Both the position numbers and the translations under genes were made by a program. The notes beneath the pieces were generated by a model, which did no database searches, had not been told where the DNA came from, and was given only the letters and a program-made list of their open reading frames with translations. Shown one piece after another: positions 1 to 6,240 of a stretch of 7,919 nt of DNA. Within the stretch, counting starts at the first letter, position 1. Every line of letters begins with the position of its first letter. Source of the DNA: an uncultured Collinsella sp. (lineage in GTDB: Bacteria > Actinomycetota > Coriobacteriia > Coriobacteriales > Coriobacteriaceae); the NCBI GenBank assembly GCA_900552345.1, contig URZN01000048.1:1-7919 (forward strand), in the 5' to 3' direction.

Positions 1-623
1 GGGATAACCGGCTCGGCGACGGGCAGCGGCTCGGCAGCAGGAACGGTCACAGCCGGAGAAGCGGCGGAACCGACCGGCGTGGAAGCCATGAGATCGGACG
101 GGAAGGAGTTCTGAGCATCGTCCATGAAGTGCTGGATGAGCTTGAGGTACTCGGCCTTAAACTCCTCACGGGAAGCCTTAAGACGGTCGATCTCCTCAAG
201 CTCGGCCTGCTTCTCGGTCAGGGCCTGACGGATGACCTCGCGGGCCTTGGCGTCGGCCTCGTTGCGGATGCGGTCGGCGTTCTCGTTGGCGTCGTTGACA
301 ATGCCCTCGGCGGTCTGCTGGGCAGCAATAAGGGCAGCGGAAATCTGGCGCTCCTGAGCGGAGAAGTCGGGTGCAGGAGCGGCCACAGGGGCGGCGGGAA
401 CGGCCTGCGCGGCAGCGTCCTGAGCCTGAGCAAGCTGGGCCTGCGTATCGGCAAGCTGCTGCTCGGTGGCAGTCAGACGACCCTTAAGATCGACGATCTT
501 GGCAAGCATGGCGTCGACCTCAGAGGACAGGGTCTCCAGGAAGACGTCGACCTCGGCGGGATCGTAGCCGCGCTTGGCCTCAGAGAAGGTCTGAGCCTGA
601 ATGTCAGCAGGGGTAATAGCCAT
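1..623 (-). CDS. divIVA: DivIVA-family cell division / polar scaffold protein (3' end cut by window edge)
   Basis: DivIVA proteins are coiled-coil scaffolds that bind curved membrane at septa and poles; in actinobacteria they organise polar wall growth. The ATG at 623 begins MAITPADIQAQTF, and residues 13-29 carry the family membrane-binding signature (F13, then RGYDPAEVDVFL). An AAGGAG-type ribosome binding site lies at 631-637, about seven bases upstream, so the start is secure. Residues 30-72 form a first coiled coil rich in Leu/Glu/Gln. An Ala/Pro-rich break follows at about 73-88, then a second long coiled coil at about 89-170 with heptad-like Ala/Glu/Arg composition. From about 172 the chain becomes a Pro/Ala/Val-rich tail that runs off the window after 207 complete codons. 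It follows yggT by 62 bases, as expected in the sepF-yggT-divIVA cluster. The identification is firm; the total length is unknown. Confidence 0.93.
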   Translation of the reverse strand, partial: MAITPADIQAQTFSEAKRGYDPAEVDVFLETLSSEVDAMLAKIVDLKGRLTATEQQLADTQAQLAQAQDAAAQAVPAAPVAAPAPDFSAQERQISAALIAAQQTAEGIVNDANENADRIRNEADAKAREVIRQALTEKQAELEEIDRLKASREEFKAEYLKLIQHFMDDAQNSFPSDLMASTPVGSAASPAVTVPAAEPLPVAEPVI

Positions 624-650
624 AACAAGTTCTCCTTTATCTTCGCCTTG

Positions 651-664
651 GCGCCGTGCGCCCG
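651..664 (-). other. short GC hairpin in the yggT-divIVA gap
   Basis: In the 62-base gap before divIVA the minus strand reads GGCGC-ACG-GCGCC, a five-pair stem with a three-base loop. It lies about 28 bases upstream of the divIVA start and leaves the ribosome binding site free. No T-rich tail follows, so it does not look like a terminator. It may be an incidental fold of GC-rich sequence. Confidence 0.3.
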
Positions 665-685
665 ACGTGAGTTACTAAGCCAGTT

Positions 686-967
686 TTATATGAGTATACC
701 TATAAGAAGTTGCAGAACCAGCTTCTGCACCAACTGCAACGCAATAATCGCAACGACCGGTGAAAAATCGACGCCGCCCATGGGCGGGATAAACCGGCGG
801 AACAAATTGAGCCACGGGCCGCACACGCTATCGAGAACAGCGGCGATATCCTGTAGCAATCCACCCTGTTTCATAGGGATCCACGTCATAAGGCAGTAGA
901 CAACGATGAGCGTGGAGTAGAAGTTGAACAGCGTATTGACCAGCTGGACAATGGTGTAGATGTTGAT
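686..967 (-). CDS. yggT: YggT-family small integral membrane protein, apparent non-canonical (ATC or ATT) start
   Basis: YggT proteins are small two-helix membrane proteins with no settled biochemical role; in Gram-positives they sit between sepF and divIVA. From 967 the product is 93 residues. A first hydrophobic helix spans about 6-27. The conserved loop spans 51-73 (PWLNLFRR, then FIPPMGGVDFSPVVA), and a second helix runs 71-93 to the end. The first ATG is at 889 and would delete most of helix one. Between it and the sepF stop (TAA, 989-991) there is no ATG, GTG or TTG in this frame. A GAGGAG motif (974-979) lies six bases before an ATC at 965-967, which I take as the likeliest start; an ATT at 971-973 abuts GAGGAG and is less well spaced. 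The frame is the same as sepF. Family assignment is solid; the start is uncertain. Confidence 0.8.
   Translation of the reverse strand: MNIYTIVQLVNTLFNFYSTLIVVYCLMTWIPMKQGGLLQDIAAVLDSVCGPWLNLFRRFIPPMGGVDFSPVVAIIALQLVQKLVLQLLIGILI
693..698 (-). promoter_or_regulatory. possible -10 element for divIVA inside the yggT 3' end
   Basis: The minus strand reads TATACT (five of six matches to TATAAT) within an unusually AT-rich stretch (about 683-712) of otherwise GC-rich DNA, some 70 bases upstream of the divIVA start. No good -35 hexamer is visible 16-18 bases upstream. The AT-richness may instead reflect Ile/Leu codons at the YggT C-terminus. This is a weak candidate only. Confidence 0.22.
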
Positions 968-973
968 GAGAAT

Positions 974-979
974 CTCCTC
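974..979 (-). promoter_or_regulatory. ribosome binding site that decides the yggT start
   Basis: The minus strand reads GAGGAG ten bases after the sepF stop codon. The six bases ATTCTC separate it from an in-frame ATC. This spacing is normal for initiation and supports starting yggT at or near 967 rather than at the internal ATG at 889, which has no comparable motif and lacks the first membrane helix. The close spacing to the sepF stop would also allow ribosomes finishing sepF to re-initiate here. Confidence 0.55.
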
Positions 980-988
980 GTCTTGTCT

Positions 989-1714
989 TTACTTAAGGTA
1001 ACCGTCGGCACGGAGCTTCTTGAGGTCCGAATCCTTGACCTCGCAACCGGCGGGCAGCACCATAAACACGCGATCGCCAACCTCTTTAACGGTGGCACCC
1101 AGGCCGCAGGCAAACCCGTAAGAGAAGTCCAGGACGCGCTTGGCGACCTCGGTACGAACGCCCACAAAAATCAGCGCGACAGGCTGCTTGGTGCGCACGC
1201 GGCGCACGACGGTCTCCACGTCGTCATAGCTCTCGGGGCGCAGGACATAGGCCGGCAGCTGCGGCGTAGCGTTGATGATGTTGCTCGCATACGCCGAGGC
1301 ATCGCTCGGTGAGGGAGCAGGTGCGGGGGCAGCAGCGCGGGCACGCGTGCTCTCGGCGTAGCTCGACGGCGTGTCGTAGGCACCGGGACGATAACCGCCC
1401 GCAACCGTCTCCTGCGAGCGCGATGGCGGGTTGTAGGTCGTAGCATGGCGAGAATCGTCGCCGACCAGCTGACCGGAGCGCGTGTACACGGCCACCGACT
1501 CGGCCTCGCCGCGGCGCGTCTGACCCAACAGGCCGTTGCTCGGCTCATCCTGGGTGTAGAAGCCCTCGCCCGAAGCACCGCTGTAGCCGTTGCCCTGATA
1601 ACTATCGTCATAGCCGTCATCGTAGCCGTAGTCGTCGTCCTGGCCATAACCCTGGTCGTAACCCTGCTGGCCGCCCAGGTGCATCTTATTTTTAATCTCG
1701 TCAAGGAAGCCCAT
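989..1714 (-). CDS. sepF: Cell division protein SepF (FtsZ membrane anchor)
   Basis: SepF binds the FtsZ C-terminal tail and tethers Z-ring filaments to the membrane through an N-terminal amphipathic helix; in actinobacteria, which lack FtsA, it is a main anchor. The ATG at 1714 gives 241 residues starting MGFLDEIKNKMHLGG, the usual amphipathic anchor. An AGAGGAC ribosome binding site sits at 1721-1727. An in-frame ATG further upstream at 1765 would add 17 non-conserved residues overlapping the gap and is rejected. Residues about 17-53 are a low-complexity linker rich in Tyr, Asp, Gly and Gln, and 54-150 continue as a disordered Ser/Ala/Pro-rich linker. The SepF core spans about 155-222: residues 178-199 (VALIFVGV, then AKRVLDFSY), then GLGATVKEVGDRVFMVLP at 204-221. 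yggS ends 60 bases upstream and yggT follows at once in the same frame. Identification is firm. Confidence 0.95.
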   Translation of the reverse strand: MGFLDEIKNKMHLGGQQGYDQGYGQDDDYGYDDGYDDSYQGNGYSGASGEGFYTQDEPSNGLLGQTRRGEAESVAVYTRSGQLVGDDSRHATTYNPPSRSQETVAGGYRPGAYDTPSSYAESTRARAAAPAPAPSPSDASAYASNIINATPQLPAYVLRPESYDDVETVVRRVRTKQPVALIFVGVRTEVAKRVLDFSYGFACGLGATVKEVGDRVFMVLPAGCEVKDSDLKKLRADGYLK

Positions 1715-1740
1715 GGTTGTGTCCTCTCGCGGTTTAGTGC

Positions 1741-1775
1741 AGGCGCTCTGATAATCAGTGCGCACTTCAGAGCCT
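1741..1775. repeat. inverted repeat / hairpin between yggS and sepF
   Basis: Seven-base perfect arms GCTCTGA (1745-1751) and TCAGAGC (1767-1773) enclose 15 bases that contain a second palindrome, AGTGCGCACT (1757-1766). The outer flanks AGGC and GCCT can extend the stem past a two-base bulge. The structure reaches the last base of the yggS stop codon (1775-1777). On the plus strand the stem is followed by a T-rich run (about 1774-1783), like a terminator facing antisense transcription. On the minus strand no U-tract follows, so sense transcription into sepF need not stop. Role unknown; RNA processing or attenuation between the two genes is possible. Confidence 0.5.
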
Positions 1776-2512
1776 TATTTTACTGCAAACTCCGGGCTAA
1801 ATACTACCCTGCCCAGGCGAACGAGCGTAGAGCCTTCCTCAAGAGCAGGCTCAAAGTCCTCGCTCATGCCGCAGGAAAGTTCGGGCAGGCTCAGATCGGA
1901 GTGCGTCGCCTCAAGCTCATCCCTTAGTTCGCGAAGTCCGGCAAAAGTGCGGCGCGCCACATTCTTATTCCCCCGGGGCGCCATAGTCATAAGGCCCTGC
2001 ACACAAATTCCCTCAAGCTCCGCAAGCTCACCTGCGGCGTCTCGGACCTCGTCGGGCGAAAAGCCGCCCTTGGACTCCTCGCCGCTCACATTGACCTCGA
2101 TCAGCACACGCTGGGGGCCGGAGAGCTCGCCCGCTTCAATCTTGCGGACCGCACGGCTCGAGATAGCCTGAGCCAAATGCAGCGATCCCACCGAATGAAT
2201 CAGCTCGGCCGAGCCCAGAACCGCATTGATCTTGTTGGTCTGCAGGTTGCCGATCATATCGAAGCGCACCTCGGGTAGCTCCGGATGCTCTACGAGGCCC
2301 GCAAGCTTGCGAACGAGCTCCTGCGGGCGGTTCTCGGCAAAATGGCGATACCCCGCCTGAATAGCGGCAACGGTCTCATCAACGCCAACAGTCTTGGAGA
2401 CGGCAATCAGGCGCGCGGCATCGTGGGGACGGCCCGCGCGATCGAGTGCTGCATAAAAACGTTCGAGAATCTGCTCGCGGCGAGCGCGTATCAAGTCCAA
2501 ATAGTTATCCAT
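1775..2512 (-). CDS. yggS: YggS/PLPBP-family pyridoxal 5'-phosphate homeostasis protein
   Basis: This family binds PLP on a fold-type III TIM barrel without known catalysis and buffers free PLP and amino/keto-acid pools in the cytosol. The ATG at 2512 gives 245 residues, the usual length. The PLP lysine is K40 in LIAVSKTV. Further family motifs follow in order: HFAENRPQEL, MIGNLQTNK, IEVNVSGEESKGGF, LMTMAPRG, and at the C-terminus LSCGMSEDFEPAL followed by EGSTLVRLGRVVF, which forms the phosphate-binding end. A GGAGG site at 2522-2526, nine bases upstream, supports this start. A longer frame from 2596 would run back through the terminator hairpin and has no family similarity. It is first in the yggS-sepF-yggT-divIVA run, the usual division-cluster order. 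LSCGMS instead of the commoner LSMGMS is a minor change. Identification is firm. Confidence 0.95.
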   Translation of the reverse strand: MDNYLDLIRARREQILERFYAALDRAGRPHDAARLIAVSKTVGVDETVAAIQAGYRHFAENRPQELVRKLAGLVEHPELPEVRFDMIGNLQTNKINAVLGSAELIHSVGSLHLAQAISSRAVRKIEAGELSGPQRVLIEVNVSGEESKGGFSPDEVRDAAGELAELEGICVQGLMTMAPRGNKNVARRTFAGLRELRDELEATHSDLSLPELSCGMSEDFEPALEEGSTLVRLGRVVFSPEFAVK

Positions 2513-2562
2513 TGCCAATCGCCTCCGCAGACAGCCAAACAAGTAGTCCCATGCTAACGCAA

Positions 2563-2594
2563 GAGCGCGGCCTCGCATGTGCAAGGCCGCGCTC
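2563..2594 (-). terminator. GC-rich hairpin, likely rho-independent terminator of the pst-phoU transcript
   Basis: Perfect 11-base arms (2563-2573 and 2584-2594, GAGCGCGGCCT in the transcript) enclose a ten-base loop. The hairpin starts about 38 bases after the phoU stop. The following minus-strand bases, TTGCGTT, give only a modest U-rich tail, so the stem is certain but termination efficiency is not. It sits 50 bases before yggS and would separate phosphate-uptake transcription from the division genes. No convincing promoter is visible between the hairpin and yggS, so partial readthrough is possible. Confidence 0.72.
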
Positions 2595-2632
2595 ACTTAG
2601 GTATTTACAATCTTTCGACGAACGGGGCCGCC

Positions 2633-3490
2633 CTACTCCTCGTCGTCCTCGGCGTCGTCCTCGTCCTCGAGGTGCTCGAGCAGGTAGCGGAGACCCTCGC
2701 TCACCTCGTTAGCGGGCACTTTGGCAACATAGTGTGCATCGACGGCAGGCCTCATGATGACACCCTCGCCCGAAGGCACGCGCATGCTCTCAAGCTCATC
2801 CTCGTCCGTACGGGCGATATCGCCGGCAGTCAAACGCTGTCCGGTCAAAAGGAAGGTCAGACGGCAGGCGGCATCGATCGAAATCGAGGCGATACGATCG
2901 AGGTAGCGCGAAACCATGATGGCGCGGCGCAGGTCGTCATAGTTGCTGTCGTCGTCCATAAAATCGCCCGTGTCCATGCGGTTAAAGGTGCGGAAGAACT
3001 TCTCGTACGCCGCATGCACCGGCTCGTCCTCGCCGGCCAGGTTGCAGATGATGGACATGTCGTTGGTGACGAGCGCAGAAAGTGACGAACCCAGCACCTG
3101 GTAAACAGCCTCGGCCTCGGCCTCGACCGTAGCGACGAGTTCCTGGGGCAGCGAGATGTCGGCCTTGACCATGTGACGCGTGGCGCGGCAGATCTGGCGA
3201 ACCTTATCGGTCATGCGCTGCAGGTTAAAGTCGACGTAGATGATCGTCTGCAGCAAGCGGAAGTCGGAGGCGACCGGCGACTGCGTAGCGATCAGGTTGT
3301 AGCACACGGCCTCCAAGTTGGCGCAGCGCGCATCGATCGAGAGCGTGCGCTTCTTGGTCTTGGTGGCGAGCTTGCGATCGTCGGTCACATAGGCCTTCAC
3401 GGCGTCGTGAAGCGCCAGGTCTACAGCCTCGTAGATGCTCAGCATCTCGTGACGAGCCTCGATGAGCTGACGGGAAAACAGTTTACGCAT
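2633..3490 (-). CDS. phoU: PhoU-like phosphate signalling protein with acidic C-terminal tail
   Basis: PhoU is a peripheral helical protein that links the Pst transporter to the PhoR/PhoB-type two-component system and limits phosphate uptake. The 285-residue product starts at the ATG at 3490 with MRKLFSRQLIEARHEM, a typical PhoU opening. It contains the two expected three-helix repeats (about 10-110 and 120-218). The helix motifs that usually read ERIADH appear as LQRMTDK (90-96) and LDRIASI (197-203), so one acidic metal ligand seems replaced in each. About 65 residues follow the second repeat, including a segment at 228-268 and a very acidic end (EDEDDAEDDEE); typical PhoU proteins are around 215-240 residues. 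A GGAG site lies six bases upstream inside a predicted RNA fold. It is the last gene of the pst run. No PhoR/PhoB pair is in the window. Family call firm. Confidence 0.9.
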   Translation of the reverse strand: MRKLFSRQLIEARHEMLSIYEAVDLALHDAVKAYVTDDRKLATKTKKRTLSIDARCANLEAVCYNLIATQSPVASDFRLLQTIIYVDFNLQRMTDKVRQICRATRHMVKADISLPQELVATVEAEAEAVYQVLGSSLSALVTNDMSIICNLAGEDEPVHAAYEKFFRTFNRMDTGDFMDDDSNYDDLRRAIMVSRYLDRIASISIDAACRLTFLLTGQRLTAGDIARTDEDELESMRVPSGEGVIMRPAVDAHYVAKVPANEVSEGLRYLLEHLEDEDDAEDDEE

Positions 3491-3492
3491 GG

Positions 3493-3537
3493 TTCACTCC
3501 AATCAGTTGGGTGCGGTCATGCCGCCCGCACAGTGAA
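3493..3537 (-). promoter_or_regulatory. predicted three-way-junction RNA fold masking the phoU ribosome binding site
   Basis: Read on the minus strand, this 45-base stretch divides exactly into paired arms: TTCACT (3532-3537) with AGTGAA (3493-3498) as outer stem; GTGCGG (3526-3531) with CCGCAC (3511-3516) around a nine-base loop; and CCAA (3507-3510) with TTGG (3499-3502) around a CTGA tetraloop. No base is left unpaired at the junction. The phoU GGAG (3497-3500) spans the second inner stem and the outer stem, and the ATG follows two bases after the fold. The base pairing is seen directly; a role in hiding the ribosome binding site, or in RNA processing, is inference. Confidence 0.55.
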
Positions 3538-3542
3538 TACGC

Positions 3543-3582
3543 ACCGGACCAGGTCCGATCGGATTGGGACTAGTCGCACCGA

Positions 3583-3584
<2 letters not shown>
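3543..3584 (-). repeat. two overlapping hairpins after pstB
   Basis: In the transcript, GATCGG (3579-3584, overlapping the pstB stop) can pair with CCGATC (3557-3562) around a 16-base loop that contains the palindrome GACTAGTC. Just downstream, ATCGGAC (3553-3559) can pair with GTCCGGT (3543-3549, one G-U pair) around CTG. The two stems share bases 3557-3559, so their full forms exclude each other. No T-tract follows, so neither is a standard terminator. They may protect the upstream pst message or set transcript levels between pstB and phoU. Confidence 0.45.
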
Positions 3585-4386
<802 letters not shown>

Positions 4387-4398
4387 GGGACTCCTTAA

Positions 4399-5304
4399 CT
4401 AGCGGCGTTTGCGCGACAGATAACGCGCAAACAGGTTGAAGGCCAGAATAATCGCCATCAGCAAAAGCGCGGTGCCGTAGGCTGCGTTCATGTTGATGCC
4501 GTCATTGGCAAGCAGATAAAGGTGAACGGTCATGGGACGACCGGAATCGAGCGGCGAAATAGGCAGGTTGATGGCCTGACCCATGGTGTAGAGCACCACG
4601 GCGGTCTCGCCGATGGCGCGGCCGATGGCAAGGACAATGCCGGTGGCAATGCGGCCAAAGGCAGAAGGAAGCACGATCTTGGAGACGACCTGCCACTTGG
4701 TGGCGCCCAGGCCGTATGCGCCCCAACGGATATAGCGCGGAACGGCGCGGATTGCCTCCTCGGTGGTACGCATGACAATGGGCAGCATCAGAAGTGCCAG
4801 CGCCAGGGCGGCCGAGACCATCGAAAGGCCCAGACCCATAGCCTCGACAAACAAGGCGTAGCCAAAGAGGCCCATAACGATGGAGGGTACCGAGGCCAGG
4901 GCATCGGCAGCATAGCGAATGATGTCGACGATCTTGCCCTGCTTGGCGTATTCGGCCAGATAGACCGCAGCCAAGACGGCAACCGGCGTGCAGATGAGCA
5001 TGGCGAGCGCCGTCACGTAGACGGTCGAGACAATCGTGGGCCAAATGCCGCCTTCGGCGTTTACGCCCTGCGGCCAGCCGAAGATAAAGTCGAGCGAGAT
5101 ATGCGGCAGGCCGTTGATGACCACGTAGGCGATGATGGCAATCAGCACCAGCGTGGTGATATAGGCCGCGGCGCGAAACACGCCGAGCATGATCTTGTTG
5201 GAGAGGTCCTTGTTGATGCGGCCCTTCTTGCCATGGGAAAGGGCACGCTTGATGCGCTCGCGCGACGAGGTCGTATCGACCGTCGTGTCAACGGAATCGG
5301 ACAT
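4399..5304 (-). CDS. pstA: Phosphate ABC transporter permease PstA
   Basis: PstA is one of the two inner-membrane permease subunits of the PstSCAB phosphate importer. The 301-residue product has a basic cytosolic N-terminus (residues 15-35, several Arg/Lys) followed by six hydrophobic segments (about 42-63, 89-115, 134-152, 156-177, 218-243, 273-295). The EAA loop that contacts PstB is at about 182-213, with EEAIRAVPRYIRWGAYGLGA then TKWQVVSKIVLP. ASVPSIVMGLFGYALFV (137-153) and AIGRAIGETAVVLY (226-239) are family hallmarks. The ATG at 5304 lies three bases after the pstC stop, with a GAGGGGG site inside the pstC end, so the two are probably translationally coupled. The N-terminal extension before the first helix is somewhat long but ordinary. 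Assignment as PstA rather than PstC rests on order and on the YGLGATKWQ/GETAVVL pattern. Confidence 0.96.
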   Translation of the reverse strand: MSDSVDTTVDTTSSRERIKRALSHGKKGRINKDLSNKIMLGVFRAAAYITTLVLIAIIAYVVINGLPHISLDFIFGWPQGVNAEGGIWPTIVSTVYVTALAMLICTPVAVLAAVYLAEYAKQGKIVDIIRYAADALASVPSIVMGLFGYALFVEAMGLGLSMVSAALALALLMLPIVMRTTEEAIRAVPRYIRWGAYGLGATKWQVVSKIVLPSAFGRIATGIVLAIGRAIGETAVVLYTMGQAINLPISPLDSGRPMTVHLYLLANDGINMNAAYGTALLLMAIILAFNLFARYLSRKRR

Positions 5305-5307
5305 AGC

Positions 5308-6240
5308 CTACCCCCTCTTCTTGGAAATCAGGCGGACGATACCCACCAGTGCAGCGGAGATGATAAACAGGACAACGCCCATGCCAAACAGAGCCGAGCG
5401 GTGCAGGCCCGAGGAATAACTCATATCGAGCGCGATCTGACTCGTGAGCGTTGAGATAGGGCTCGAGATGCTATCCGGAATGACCGGGGCGTTGCCCACG
5501 ACCATGAGCACGGCCATGGTCTCACCGATGGCGCGACCCATGCCCAAGACAATCGCATCGACGATACCCAACTTGGCTGCAGGCAGCACGACTTTGTAGA
5601 TGGTCTGCCACTTGGTGGCACCCATGGCATAGGATGCCTCGCGAAAGCCCATGGGAATGGAATTGAGGGCATCGATGGTAAGCGTGGTGATGGTGGGAAC
5701 AATCATGATGGCGAGCACGAACCACGCCGTCAGCGCGCCAAAGCCAAGACCGCCGGTCAGCTGCGCGATAAACGGACGGATGATGACCATGCCAAAGAAG
5801 CCGTAGATGATGGAGGGGATGCCCGCCAGCAGGTCGACGGCGGGGCTGATGAGCCTGCGCACGCGCTTGCTGGCGATCTCGACCAGATACACAGCCGTGC
5901 CCACACCCAGGGGCACACCCATGGCGAGCGCACCGACAGTCACCAGACCAGAACCCGCCAGCAGCGACATAATGCCGTAGTGGCCCTCAGAGGGTGCCCA
6001 TGTAAAGCTAAAGAAGTCCGCCAGGCCGATGTCGGTAAAGACCGGCAGCGCCGAGTACGTGGTAAAGACAAAAATCAGGATGACGGTGACGACCGCCAAG
6101 AACGCGCAGGCAAAGAAGATCCACTGCAGCGCCTTCTCCTTAAGATAGGTGCTGCGCGACACCAACGCCAACTCACGCTTTTTGGGCACCCGGGTCTCCT
6201 GCTCAATCTGGGGGGTTTCCTGTGCTTCCACGCTACTCAC
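5308..6240 (-). CDS. pstC: Phosphate ABC transporter permease PstC
   Basis: PstC pairs with PstA to form the phosphate channel in the membrane. The 310-residue product has a polar N-terminus with a Lys/Arg cluster (20-36), then six hydrophobic segments (about 38-60, 90-120, 130-155, 168-190, 222-248, 283-304). The EAA loop is at 197-220 (MGFREASYAMGATKWQTIYK region). LLAGIPSIIYGFFGMVIIRP (137-156) and GMGRAIGETMAVLMVVGN (233-250) are PstC hallmarks. Two GTG codons could start it. The one at 6240 overlaps the pstS stop by eight bases. The other at 6231, three codons later, is nine bases from the AAGGGGA site and avoids the overlap, so it is at least as likely. pstA follows after three bases. 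Both ends are intact. Confidence 0.95.
   Translation of the reverse strand: MSSVEAQETPQIEQETRVPKKRELALVSRSTYLKEKALQWIFFACAFLAVVTVILIFVFTTYSALPVFTDIGLADFFSFTWAPSEGHYGIMSLLAGSGLVTVGALAMGVPLGVGTAVYLVEIASKRVRRLISPAVDLLAGIPSIIYGFFGMVIIRPFIAQLTGGLGFGALTAWFVLAIMIVPTITTLTIDALNSIPMGFREASYAMGATKWQTIYKVVLPAAKLGIVDAIVLGMGRAIGETMAVLMVVGNAPVIPDSISSPISTLTSQIALDMSYSSGLHRSALFGMGVVLFIISAALVGIVRLISKKRG

Noticed and set aside
1715..1765. Upstream ATG at 1765 as the sepF start
   Set aside because: SepF begins with the conserved MGFLDEIKNK anchor helix at 1714, which has its own ribosome binding site; the 17 extra residues would block the amphipathic N-terminus.
2513..2596. Upstream ATG at 2596 as the yggS start
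   Set aside because: The extra 28 residues would be encoded by the terminator hairpin and the ribosome binding site region, and the family N-terminus fits the ATG at 2512 with a GGAGG site.
4522..5454. Long plus-strand open frame of 310 codons opposite pstA/pstC, with others of 248 codons opposite pstB and 256 codons opposite divIVA/yggT
   Set aside because: They lie exactly antisense to genes with full family motifs, have His/Arg/Gly-heavy or Leu/Gly-heavy shadow composition and no recognisable domain or ribosome binding site.
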